Assembly (NCBI RefSeq): GCF_014297595.2 | Contig: NZ_CP060414.2 | Span: 1,798,001 to 1,862,000 of the forward strand | Reading direction: 5' to 3' | DNA length: 64,000 nt | Source of the DNA: Neisseria musculi | Lineage (GTDB): Bacteria > Pseudomonadota > Gammaproteobacteria > Burkholderiales > Neisseriaceae | Shown: positions 1 through 8,027 of the stretch, one piece after another | How positions within the stretch are numbered: position 1 is the stretch's first letter | Layout: the number at the start of each line of letters is the position of its first letter | The notes under the pieces: generated by a model | The model's input: only the letters and a program-made list of their open reading frames with translations | Database searches by the model: none | What the model was told of the DNA's origin: nothing | Made by a program: the position numbers and the translations under genes

Positions 1-353
1 CCAGCCTCGATGAGCTGCCCGAATTGTGGAACGTGCTCAAAGGCGACATGAGCCTGGTCGGCCCGCGCCCGCTGCTGATGCACTACCTTCCGCTGTATAA
101 CGCATTCCAATACCGCCGCCACGAAATGAAGCCCGGCATCACCGGCTGGGCGCAGGTAAACGGGCGCAACGCCATTTCGTGGGACGACAAATTCAAATAT
201 GATGTATGGTATATCGACAACCACAGCTTTTGGCTGGATATCAAAATTTTATGCCTGACCGTTAAAAAAGTGTTTGTACGGGAAGGTATTTCTGCCGAAG
301 GCGAAGCCACCATGCCTTATTTCACGGGAAACAACCATCATGAAAAAAAATAA
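1..353 (+). CDS. Bacterial sugar transferase, C-terminal part (initiating glycosyl-1-phosphate transferase)
   Basis: The gene enters from the left edge (first full codon at base 3), so only the last 116 residues are seen. They carry the hallmark block of the WcaJ/PglC/PglB family: [21 protein letters not shown] near the edge, then [14 protein letters not shown] and a [18 protein letters not shown] tail. Such enzymes put the first sugar-1-phosphate on undecaprenyl phosphate at the inner membrane face. In meningococcal PglB2 this domain is fused to an ATP-grasp domain; here the ATP-grasp enzyme is a separate gene overlapping by 14 bp. That suggests the same modified-sugar chemistry, by inference. 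Confidence 0.88.
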   Translation, partial: SLDELPELWNVLKGDMSLVGPRPLLMHYLPLYNAFQYRRHEMKPGITGWAQVNGRNAISWDDKFKYDVWYIDNHSFWLDIKILCLTVKKVFVREGISAEGEATMPYFTGNNHHEKK

Positions 354-1302
354 CATACTCATTTTATCCGCCGGCCGCCGCGTAGAGTTGGTGCAGAATT
401 TCCAAACCGAAGCCGCCCGGTTTTCAGACGGCATCCAAGTGCTTGCTACCGACCTCAACCCCCGCATGTCTCCCGCCTGCCACGCGGCAGACGGCGCATT
501 CAGCGTGCCGCCGATTGCCGCCGCAAACTATATCGACAACATTTTCGATTTGGCGCGGCAACAGGGCATCGGCCTGATTATCCCCACCATCGACACGGAG
601 CTGCAAAAGCTCGCCGATGCCCGCAGCCGCTTTGAAGAAGCGGGCATTCATATTGTTGTTTCAGATTCCGAACTGGTGGCCCTCTGCCGCGACAAACGCG
701 CCACCGCCGGCCTGTTTGAACGCTGCGGCATCGCCACCCCCGAAATCTACGGGCGCGAAAACCTCACCTTCCCCTGCTTTGCCAAACCTTATGACGGCAG
801 CCGCAGCATAGGCGCGAAATATATCCACACCGCCGAAGATTTGTCTTACGATTTGCTCAAAGACCCGAAAACCATCTTCTGCCAATACATCGACATCACC
901 AACAAATTTACCGAATTCACCGTTGACCTGTATTACGACCGCTCAGGCCGTCTGAAATGCGCCGTGCCGCGCGAAAGGCTTGAAGTGCGCTCCGGCGAAG
1001 TGAGCAAGGGTGCCACCCGCCGCAACGGCCTTTACACCCTGCTGGCCGGCAAAATGGCGCATCTCGAAGGCGCGCGCGGCTGTATCACCGCCCAGTTTTT
1101 CTACAACGGCAGCACGCTTTACGGCATCGAAATCAACCCCCGCTTCGGCGGCGGCTTTCCGCTCACCTATGCCGCCGGCGGCAACTACCCCGGCTGGCTG
1201 ATAAGCGAATACCTCTACGGCGGCGCAATTCCGTTTTTCGACCAATGGGAAAACAACCTGATTATGCTGCGCTACGATGCGAAAGTATTGGTACATGAAT
1301 AA
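340..1302 (+). CDS. ATP-grasp domain enzyme of the glycan locus
   Basis: A 320-residue protein starting at ATG 340, which overlaps the end of the sugar transferase; an in-frame start further upstream would run deep into that gene. The N-terminus ([18 protein letters not shown]) is the usual pre-ATP-grasp strand. [15 protein letters not shown] near residue 147 and [19 protein letters not shown] near residue 263 are the nucleotide-loop and metal-binding signatures of carbamoyl-phosphate-synthase-like ATP-grasp ligases. It probably joins a small acid to an amino-sugar, as proposed for the ATP-grasp half of PglB2; the substrate cannot be read from sequence. It overlaps the next gene by 8 bp, so the genes are probably cotranslated. 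Confidence 0.85.
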   Translation: MKKNNILILSAGRRVELVQNFQTEAARFSDGIQVLATDLNPRMSPACHAADGAFSVPPIAAANYIDNIFDLARQQGIGLIIPTIDTELQKLADARSRFEEAGIHIVVSDSELVALCRDKRATAGLFERCGIATPEIYGRENLTFPCFAKPYDGSRSIGAKYIHTAEDLSYDLLKDPKTIFCQYIDITNKFTEFTVDLYYDRSGRLKCAVPRERLEVRSGEVSKGATRRNGLYTLLAGKMAHLEGARGCITAQFFYNGSTLYGIEINPRFGGGFPLTYAAGGNYPGWLISEYLYGGAIPFFDQWENNLIMLRYDAKVLVHE

Positions 1303-1972
1303 ACCCATCCGCCCCGCCCAAACCGTGTTGGTATTGGATCTCGATGACACCCTCTATGCCGAACAGCACTACAAACGCTCCGGCATCGAAGCCGTGTGCC
1401 GCCACATTGCCGAGCTTTACCCGCAGCACACCGCAGAGGGCCTGATGGCGCAAACCGATCCCGAAAGCAGCCGCTGGCTCGAGCAGCTTTGCGCCTTCTG
1501 CGGCTTCAACGACAGCGAAAAACAGTCGCTGTTGTGGGTATACCGGCTGCACCGGCCGAACTTAACCGGCTGTATGCCGTCTGAAAAACTGAAGCAGCTG
1601 ATGCAGCCGTTTGCCGCCCGCGTGCTGATTTCAGACGGCCGCAGCCTCAGCCAGCGCCGCAAGCTCTCCGCGCTGGGGCTGCTCGATGCCTTCGAACACA
1701 TCATGATTTCCGAGGCTTGGCAAAGCGAAAAGCCCGATGCCCGCCGCTTTCTCGCCGTTGAAGCGGCCTACCCGGGCAAAACCTGCATTTATGTGGGCGA
1801 CAACACCAAAAAAGATTTTCTCGCCCCCAACCGTTTGGGCTGGCTCACTATCGGCATTCTGCCGCAGGCGCACCATATCCACCGCCACCGCCCGCAGGAT
1901 TTCGATGCCGCCAGCCAACCCGCCCTCTGGCTGGACAATATCGGCAGCCTGGCAAATCTGATCGCGGCGTAA
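1295..1972 (+). CDS. HAD-superfamily hydrolase
   Basis: 225 residues from ATG 1295, overlapping the ATP-grasp gene by 8 bp. Motif I is VLDLDDTLYAE (nucleophile and acid/base aspartates at about residues 15 and 17), motif II is the LISDGR segment, motif III the lysine of SEKPDARRF, and motif IV YVGDNTKKDF near residue 165. The helical cap between motifs I and II fits a subfamily I phosphatase. In this operon it may dephosphorylate a sugar or acid intermediate, such as a glycerate-type side chain precursor; that role is inference. Confidence 0.85.
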   Translation: MNKPIRPAQTVLVLDLDDTLYAEQHYKRSGIEAVCRHIAELYPQHTAEGLMAQTDPESSRWLEQLCAFCGFNDSEKQSLLWVYRLHRPNLTGCMPSEKLKQLMQPFAARVLISDGRSLSQRRKLSALGLLDAFEHIMISEAWQSEKPDARRFLAVEAAYPGKTCIYVGDNTKKDFLAPNRLGWLTIGILPQAHHIHRHRPQDFDAASQPALWLDNIGSLANLIAA

Positions 1973-2015
1973 GCCCGATTGTAAATACACCCATCCAAGC
2001 AAAAAGGATTGCACA

Positions 2016-2798
2016 ATGACCAAAATCCTCTTCATGGGCCGGAAAAAAGTTTCCGCCGCTCTTTTGGAATTTTTATCTGCCCAAAGCGGCATCGAAATTG
2101 TCGGCGTATTGACCGACAGCCATCTGCAAGGCTCGCCCACAGCCGCCGCAGCCAAACGCCTGGGGCTGCCGCTCTACACCTTCGACACCGCGCTCGAGGC
2201 CATACGCGCAGGCCGTCTGAAATACGATTTGGGCTTATCGGTATTGTATTGGCGCAAACTGCGCGATGAATTTCTCACCGCGCCCGCACGCGGCACCATC
2301 AATTTCCACCCCGCCATTCTGCCCGAATACAAAGGCACCGGCGGCTACAATCTGGCGATTATGGACGGCCTTTCCGAATGGGGCATTTCCGCCCACTATA
2401 TCGATGATTCCATCGACACCGGCGACTTAATCGAAGTGGTGCGCTTTGCCATGAACCCCGACACCGCCACCGCACAATCGCTGGAGCGCGAATCGATGCA
2501 GCATTTGGAACAGTTTGCCAAACGCCTGATTATGCAGGCAGTCGAAAGTGAAACCAAACTGCCCGCCTTCCCCAATATCGGCGGCGGCTACACCAGCCGC
2601 GCCGAAATGGAGGCCATGAAAGAAATCCGCCCCGGCGATGATGTGGGCAGAAAAATCCGCGCGTTTTGGTTCCCGCCCTACGATGGTGCCTACATTGAAA
2701 TCGGCGGACGCAAATACACCTTGATCGACCGCCGCATTTTAGAAGAAGTCGCCCCCAAAGATTCCACCAGCCTTTTTGCAGGATCAGCCGATGCTTAA
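2016..2798 (+). CDS. Formyltransferase-family enzyme (sugar N-formyltransferase candidate)
   Basis: 260 residues related to methionyl-tRNA/UDP-sugar formyltransferases. The catalytic Asn-His-Asp set is visible: INFHPAILPEYKGTGGYN from about residue 94 (Asn and His) and DTGDLI near residue 134 (Asp). These enzymes move a formyl group from N10-formyl-tetrahydrofolate to an amine. There is no tRNA-binding C-terminal barrel typical of Fmt, and the gene sits between a phosphatase and an aminotransferase. An amino-sugar made by the neighbouring aminotransferase is therefore the likely acceptor. It overlaps the next gene by 8 bp. Confidence 0.82.
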   Translation: MTKILFMGRKKVSAALLEFLSAQSGIEIVGVLTDSHLQGSPTAAAAKRLGLPLYTFDTALEAIRAGRLKYDLGLSVLYWRKLRDEFLTAPARGTINFHPAILPEYKGTGGYNLAIMDGLSEWGISAHYIDDSIDTGDLIEVVRFAMNPDTATAQSLERESMQHLEQFAKRLIMQAVESETKLPAFPNIGGGYTSRAEMEAMKEIRPGDDVGRKIRAFWFPPYDGAYIEIGGRKYTLIDRRILEEVAPKDSTSLFAGSADA

Positions 2799-3966
2799 CA
2801 CCTCTATCGCCCCGTGGCCCAGCTTCACCCAAGAAGAGGCCGATGCCGTTTCGCGCGTTTTACTGTCTAACAAAGTGAACTACTGGACAGGCAGCGAATG
2901 CCGCGAATTTGAAAAAGAATTTGCCGCCTGGTGCGGCACAGAATACGCCGTTGCCTTAAGCAACGGCACGCTGGCGCTCGATGTTGCCCTCAAAGCCATG
3001 GGCATCGGCGCGGGCGATGATGTAGTGGTTACCCCGCGCACCTTTCTCGCCTCTGCCTCAGCCATCGTTACCGCCGGTGCCAACCCCGTGTTTGCCGATG
3101 TCGATTTAAACAGCCAGAACATTTCTGCCCAAACCATTCAGACGGCCTTAACCCCCGCAACCAAAGCCGTTATCGTGGTGCATCTGGCCGGTATGCCCGC
3201 CGAGATGGACGAAATCATGGCGCTGGCCGAACAACACCGACTGTGGGTGATTGAAGACTGCGCCCAAGCGCACGGTGCCAAATACAAAGGCCGCCCCGCA
3301 GGCTCCATCGGCCATGTCGGCGCGTGGTCGTTCTGCCAGGATAAAATCATGACCACCGGCGGCGAAGGCGGCATGGTTACCACCAACGATAAAGATTTGT
3401 GGGAAAAAATGTGGTCGTATAAAGACCACGGCAAAAGCTACGATGCCGTGTATAACCGCCCGCACCCGCCCGGCTTCCGCTGGCTGCACGAGAGTTTCGG
3501 CACCAACTGGCGCATGATGGAAACCCAGGCCGCCATCGGCCGCATCCAACTTAAGCGCATGGCAGAGTGGACGGCCAAACGCCAAGCCAACGCCGCGCAG
3601 CTCGAAGCCGCGCTCAAACCGTTTGCCTGCATCCGCCTGGTAAACGTGCCCGGCCATATCGAACACGCGCAATATAAATTTTATGCGTTTGTGAAACCCG
3701 AAAACCTGAAAGCGGGCTGGAGCCGCGACCGCATCGTTGAAGCCCTGACCGAACGCAAAGTGCCCTGCTATCAGGGCAGCTGCTCGGAAGTGTATCTGGA
3801 AAAAGCCTTCGACAACACGCCCTGGCGCCCCAAAGAGCGGCTGAAAAACGCTGTCGAGCTGGGCGGCACCAGCCTGATGTTTCTGGTGCACCCGACCATC
3901 ACGCCCGAAGAAATGGTATTCTGCTGCAAAAACATACAGGAAGTGCTTGCAGAAGCAACGGCATAA
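2791..3966 (+). CDS. DegT/DnrJ/EryC1/StrS family PLP aminotransferase
   Basis: 391 residues from ATG 2791, a start inside the end of the formyltransferase gene. The family pattern is clear: an N-terminal GSECREFEKEFAAW stretch, ALSNGTLALDVALKA for phosphate binding, VIEDCAQAHGAKYKGRPAGS, and the PLP lysine in CQDKIMTTGGEGGMV near residue 185. Enzymes of this family aminate keto-deoxy-sugar nucleotides. The 4,6-dehydratase encoded downstream (4073-5974) would supply such a keto-sugar, so the two probably act in sequence to give a diamino or aminodeoxy sugar. Confidence 0.9.
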   Translation: MLNTSIAPWPSFTQEEADAVSRVLLSNKVNYWTGSECREFEKEFAAWCGTEYAVALSNGTLALDVALKAMGIGAGDDVVVTPRTFLASASAIVTAGANPVFADVDLNSQNISAQTIQTALTPATKAVIVVHLAGMPAEMDEIMALAEQHRLWVIEDCAQAHGAKYKGRPAGSIGHVGAWSFCQDKIMTTGGEGGMVTTNDKDLWEKMWSYKDHGKSYDAVYNRPHPPGFRWLHESFGTNWRMMETQAAIGRIQLKRMAEWTAKRQANAAQLEAALKPFACIRLVNVPGHIEHAQYKFYAFVKPENLKAGWSRDRIVEALTERKVPCYQGSCSEVYLEKAFDNTPWRPKERLKNAVELGGTSLMFLVHPTITPEEMVFCCKNIQEVLAEATA

Positions 3967-3968
3967 AG

Positions 3969-4010
3969 TTTTCAGACGGCCGAACCGCGCCCGCACGAGG
4001 CCGTCTGAAA
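3969..4010. terminator. Inverted DNA-uptake-sequence pair, likely terminator
   Basis: TTTCAGACGGCC and GGCCGTCTGAAA face each other across an 18-base loop just after the aminotransferase stop codon. Paired uptake sequences commonly serve as Rho-independent terminators in Neisseria. It separates the modification genes from the dehydratase gene. Confidence 0.65.
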
Positions 4011-4072
4011 GCCGCTGTTATCCAAATTGAAAATACGCTTTTCCAAAACCATAACAGCCGGATAATCACACG

Positions 4073-5974
4073 ATGAACCTGGAAACCCTGCTTGCATTGC
4101 CCCGCAATGTCAAAAAAACCTGTTTCGTTATCCACGACACTTTGGTGATTTTCGTGGCTTTTTGGTTTGCCCAAAGCCTGAAAGCCGACTATTCGAACGA
4201 GTGGGACAGCTTTGCCAACTGGCTGGCGTTTTCCTCCACCGCCGTGCTGACCATCCTGCTGTTTGTGCGGCTGGGGCTCTACCGCGCCGTTACCCGCTAT
4301 GTGAGCCTGCGCATTCTCAGCACCGCCGTCATCGGCTGCGCCGTGTCGGCTTTGGTGTTTCTGCTCAGCGTGCTGCTGTTTGAACAGCGGTTGCGGCCGG
4401 TTTTGCCGGTGGTGTATTTTCTGATGCTGGTGGTGCTGGTTACCAGCTCGCGCATCATTCTGAAAGCCATACTCGCCGACCGCAGCCACAGACAGATGGC
4501 CGCCGTGATTATCTACGGCGCGGGGCAGTCGGGCCGCCAACTGCTCGAGGCGGTCAAACAGGTAAACGAATACAACGCGGTAGCATTTGTCGATGACAAC
4601 CCCGCCATCCAACACACCACCATCTACGATCTGCCCGTTTACAGGCCGTCTGAAATCGAAGATCTGGTCAAACGCTACGGCGTGGAAAAAATCCTGCTGG
4701 CGATTCCCAGCGCGCCGCAGGAGCAGCGCAAATTGATTATCGAACGCCTCGAACCGCTGCCCTGCGAAGTGTTGGCGATTCCCGGCATGAAAGATTTGGT
4801 CGATGGCAGAATCAGCGTCAGCTCGCTGAAAAAAGTGTCGGTGGTCGATTTGCTCGGCCGCGACCCCGTTGCTCCGCGCCCCGAGCTGATGCGCGCCGAC
4901 CTTGCCGGCAAAGTGGTGCTGGTAACCGGCGCGGGCGGCTCCATCGGCTCCGAGCTTTGCCGCCAGATTATCCGCTGTCGCCCCGCCAAGCTGCTGCTGT
5001 TTGAATTATCGGAATTTTCGCTTTACAGCATCGACAAAGAGCTCAACGAATTTCAGACGGCTTTGGGCATGGATATCGAAGTGGTGCCGCTGCTGGGTTC
5101 GGTGCAGCAGCGCGGCCGCCTCTCCAGTATCATGCAGGCCTACGGCGTGCAGACCGTGTATCACGCCGCCGCCTACAAACACGTGCCGATGGTGGAATTC
5201 AACACCATCGAAGGCGTGCGCAACAATGTATACGGCACACTCTTTTGCGCGCAGGCCGCCGTGGAAGCCGGCGTGGAAACCTTTGTGTTGATTTCCACCG
5301 ACAAAGCGGTGCGCCCCACCAACACCATGGGCGCGAGCAAACGCATGGCCGAGCTTTGCCTGCAGGCGCTGGCTGCCGAGCCGGATATGCAGACCCGCTT
5401 CTGCATGGTGCGCTTCGGCAACGTGCTCGGCTCTTCAGGCTCGGTGGTGCCGGTGTTTGAAAAACAAATTGCCGCCGGCGGCCCCGTTACCCTCACCCAC
5501 GAAGACATCACCCGCTATTTCATGACCATTCCCGAAGCCGCGCAACTGGTGATTCAGGCCGGCGCAATGGGCAAAGGCGGCGATGTGTTTGTGCTCGACA
5601 TGGGCGAGTCGGTGAGAATCATCGACCTGGCCAAACAGATGATCCGCCTGAGCGGCCTGGAAGTGAAAGACGGCCAAAACCCCGATGGCGACATCGAAAT
5701 CAAAATCACCGGCCTGCGCCCGGGTGAAAAATTATATGAAGAATTGTTAATCGGCGAAGAAGTGCAGAAAACCACTCATCCCCGCATTATGACCGCCAAC
5801 GAAGTAATGCTGCCGTGGAAAGAATTATCCGACATACTTAACCGTATGGACACGGCCTGCAACGAGATGAACCAACCCGGGCTGCGCCAACTCTTATTGG
5901 AAGCGCCCACCGGCTTTGCTCCCACAGACGGCATCTGCGATCTGGTGTGGCGGCAAAGCCAAAAGGCCGTCTGA
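4073..5974 (+). CDS. pglD: PglD/CapD/WbpM-type nucleoside-diphosphate-sugar 4,6-dehydratase, membrane-anchored
   Basis: 633 residues. Four hydrophobic segments lie in roughly residues 15-140. They are followed by a first Rossmann-like domain with VIIYGAGQSGRQLLEA and a second SDR domain with VTGAGGSIGSELCRQI near residue 286. The catalytic region STDKAVRPTNTMGASKRMAE replaces the usual YxxxK motif, as in WbpM and PglF. The enzyme is expected to convert UDP-GlcNAc to the 4-keto-6-deoxy sugar at the inner membrane. It supplies the aminotransferase encoded upstream. The stop codon TGA (5972-5974) lies inside an uptake sequence. Confidence 0.88.
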   Translation: MNLETLLALPRNVKKTCFVIHDTLVIFVAFWFAQSLKADYSNEWDSFANWLAFSSTAVLTILLFVRLGLYRAVTRYVSLRILSTAVIGCAVSALVFLLSVLLFEQRLRPVLPVVYFLMLVVLVTSSRIILKAILADRSHRQMAAVIIYGAGQSGRQLLEAVKQVNEYNAVAFVDDNPAIQHTTIYDLPVYRPSEIEDLVKRYGVEKILLAIPSAPQEQRKLIIERLEPLPCEVLAIPGMKDLVDGRISVSSLKKVSVVDLLGRDPVAPRPELMRADLAGKVVLVTGAGGSIGSELCRQIIRCRPAKLLLFELSEFSLYSIDKELNEFQTALGMDIEVVPLLGSVQQRGRLSSIMQAYGVQTVYHAAAYKHVPMVEFNTIEGVRNNVYGTLFCAQAAVEAGVETFVLISTDKAVRPTNTMGASKRMAELCLQALAAEPDMQTRFCMVRFGNVLGSSGSVVPVFEKQIAAGGPVTLTHEDITRYFMTIPEAAQLVIQAGAMGKGGDVFVLDMGESVRIIDLAKQMIRLSGLEVKDGQNPDGDIEIKITGLRPGEKLYEELLIGEEVQKTTHPRIMTANEVMLPWKELSDILNRMDTACNEMNQPGLRQLLLEAPTGFAPTDGICDLVWRQSQKAV

Positions 5975-5991
5975 AATATTTTCAGACGGCC
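5965..5991. terminator. Perfect inverted uptake-sequence hairpin overlapping the pglD stop codon
   Basis: GGCCGTCTGAAA, a 3-base loop TAT, and TTTCAGACGGCC form a 12-bp perfect stem. The TGA of pglD is part of the left arm. This tight hairpin probably ends transcription before the wza start. Confidence 0.7.
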
Positions 5992-6120
5992 AGGCAGCAA
6001 CTTCTGCGCCGGCAGCCATATCTACACTCCTGCCGGCCGCACAAACCTGAAACCCAAGGCTGCGCACAGCGGCACCCCGCTGTGCCGGCCCGTGTTGCAA
6101 CATCAAACGAAAGAGAAAAA

Positions 6121-7263
6121 GTGAATATTTTCCAACCCTCAGCCATCGGCTTATCGCTGCTCGCCCTCACTTTGGCCGGCTGCACCGTGATTCCCGGCTC
6201 CGGCCTGAGCGCGCGCGGCAAAACCGTGGTGTATGAAAACGGCGAAAGCAAAGCCGACACCCGCCTTAACCGCCTCATCAGCATCCGCCCGGTTACCCCC
6301 GGTCTGATTGAGCGCATGGAAGAAGCCCCCCGCCGCGCCCTGTCCAACCCCGCGCTCGAGCGTCAGAAATCGGCCTACCGCTACCGCATCGGCAGCGGCG
6401 ATGTGCTGAACATTCTGGTTTGGCACCACCCCGACCTGAACACGCCCGCCGCCGACAGCCCCAATCCCGACAGCAAACAGGTGAGCAACGGCGCCTGGGT
6501 AGATGAAGCGGGCTACCTGGCCTACCCGCTGGCCGGCAGAATCTACGCGCGCGGCAAAACCCTGCCCGAATTGCAGTCGCTGCTCACCGCGCGCCTCAAA
6601 CGCTATATCAAAAACCCGCAGGTTTCGGTGAACGTGGCCGAATTCCGCTCGCAGCGCGTTTCCGTATCCGGCGCAGTGGGCAAGCCCGGCCAGCTGCCGC
6701 TCACCAATGTACCGCTGACACTGGTCGATGCCATCGACCAGGCCGGCGGAGCCGCCGCCAATGCCGACACCGACAATATCAAGTGGACACACAACGGCAC
6801 CGAGCGCACCGTATCGCTCCAAGATATCCGCCAATACGGCGATTTATCGCAAAACCTGCTGCTGGGTGCCGGCGACATGGTTTATGTGCCCACCAATGAA
6901 AACAGCCGCATTTATGTGATGGGCGAAGTGGGCAAACAGGCATCGCTGCCCTTGGGCAACTACGGCCTCACGCTCACTCAGGCACTGGGCAACGCCGGCG
7001 GCATCAATCAGGTTACCGCCAACGCTTCGGGCGTGTTTGTCATCCGCAACATGCCGGACGACCGCGAAAAACCCATACACGTTTACCAGCTCAACCTGAA
7101 AGACGCATCGGCCTACGCCCTGGCCAACCGCTTCAAACTGCGCGCCAACGATACGGTGTTTGTTACCGCCGCGCCCGTTGCCCGTTGGAACCGCGTGGTA
7201 TCGCAGGTTACCGCATCCATCAGCAACATTTACTACATCGACAATATTTTCGGCGGACAATAA
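6121..7263 (+). CDS. wza: Wza-type polysaccharide export outer-membrane lipoprotein
   Basis: 380 residues from GTG 6121, preceded by GAAAGAGAAAAA. This start puts a lipoprotein signal directly at the N-terminus, ending in the lipobox LAGC with the acylated Cys at residue 21. The body has the polysaccharide-export motif (YRIGSGDVLNILVWHHPDL), then SLBB-like repeats (RVSVSGAVGKPGQLPL and RIYVMGEVGKQASLPL). Wza octamers form the outer-membrane channel for capsule or exopolysaccharide. It is followed 29 bp downstream by the phosphatase gene, so the set probably forms an operon. Confidence 0.92.
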   Translation: MNIFQPSAIGLSLLALTLAGCTVIPGSGLSARGKTVVYENGESKADTRLNRLISIRPVTPGLIERMEEAPRRALSNPALERQKSAYRYRIGSGDVLNILVWHHPDLNTPAADSPNPDSKQVSNGAWVDEAGYLAYPLAGRIYARGKTLPELQSLLTARLKRYIKNPQVSVNVAEFRSQRVSVSGAVGKPGQLPLTNVPLTLVDAIDQAGGAAANADTDNIKWTHNGTERTVSLQDIRQYGDLSQNLLLGAGDMVYVPTNENSRIYVMGEVGKQASLPLGNYGLTLTQALGNAGGINQVTANASGVFVIRNMPDDREKPIHVYQLNLKDASAYALANRFKLRANDTVFVTAAPVARWNRVVSQVTASISNIYYIDNIFGGQ

Positions 7264-7292
7264 CAGAGTTTCCGGGCAACCCCAAAATCAGA

Positions 7293-7733
7293 ATGTTTCA
7301 GAAAATTTTGATTGTATGCGTAGGCAACATCTGCCGCTCGCCCACCGCAGAGCGGCTGCTGCAGCAGAAGATGCCCCATCTTCAGGTATTTTCGGCAGGG
7401 CTTAAGGCAGCGGCCGGCAAAGATGCCGATTTACAGGCCATACGCACCGCCCTGCGGCACGGCCTGATTATCGCAGGCCACACCGCCCGCCCGCTCACGG
7501 CGGCCATGTGTGAAACAGCCGATTTGATTCTGGTGATGGAACCGCGCCACATCGATGAAGTGGCCGCCGTTCTGCCCGCCGCCCGCAGCAAAACCATGCT
7601 GCTCGGCCAATGGCTGCCCAAGCAGCACATTCCCGACCCCTACGGGCAGTCCGATGAAATGTTTGAAGCCGTGTACCGCCTGATTGATGAGGCTGTGGAG
7701 CAATGGGCCTTCAGGCTGACAGTACGCCCTTAA
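7293..7733 (+). CDS. wzb: Low-molecular-weight protein-tyrosine phosphatase (Wzb type)
   Basis: 146 residues from ATG 7293. The P-loop VCVGNICRSPTAERL at the N-terminus has the CX5R motif (Cys and Arg both present), and the general acid lies in IPDPYGQSDEMFEAVY. This is the phosphatase that resets the autophosphorylated Wzc kinase during polymer export. Position between wza and wzc supports the assignment. An in-frame start further upstream would overlap wza and is unlikely. Confidence 0.92.
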   Translation: MFQKILIVCVGNICRSPTAERLLQQKMPHLQVFSAGLKAAAGKDADLQAIRTALRHGLIIAGHTARPLTAAMCETADLILVMEPRHIDEVAAVLPAARSKTMLLGQWLPKQHIPDPYGQSDEMFEAVYRLIDEAVEQWAFRLTVRP

Positions 7734-7762
7734 CACAGAGCATCGCGGTCAAACCTGCCGCC

Positions 7763-7805
7763 GTTTCAGACGGCCTATGCCGCTTTGTTCAGGCCGTCTG
7801 AAAAA
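7763..7805. terminator. Inverted uptake-sequence pair after wzb
   Basis: TTTCAGACGGCCT (7764-7776) and AGGCCGTCTGAAA (7791-7803) can form a stem around a 14-base loop. A second, wider-spaced facing pair lies at about 7920-7974. Either may attenuate transcription between wzb and wzc, so the kinase may have its own promoter. Confidence 0.55.
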
Positions 7806-8027
7806 CACAACGGCAAAACAAACGCCGCTGCAGGCAGGTTAGGCAAACCGCAACGGCGGCACAGGCAGGGATACCCTGCCCCGCACCCTGCCGACCGGCA
7901 TCTCCGCCTGAGGGAAACGTTCAGACGGCCTGCCCGAGCGGCGGATTAAATACCGTTTAACGGCCGTCTGAAACAACGGCATAAAAATGCACCCGCTTAT
8001 AAGTTAAGATAAAAGGAATTTCGCAAT

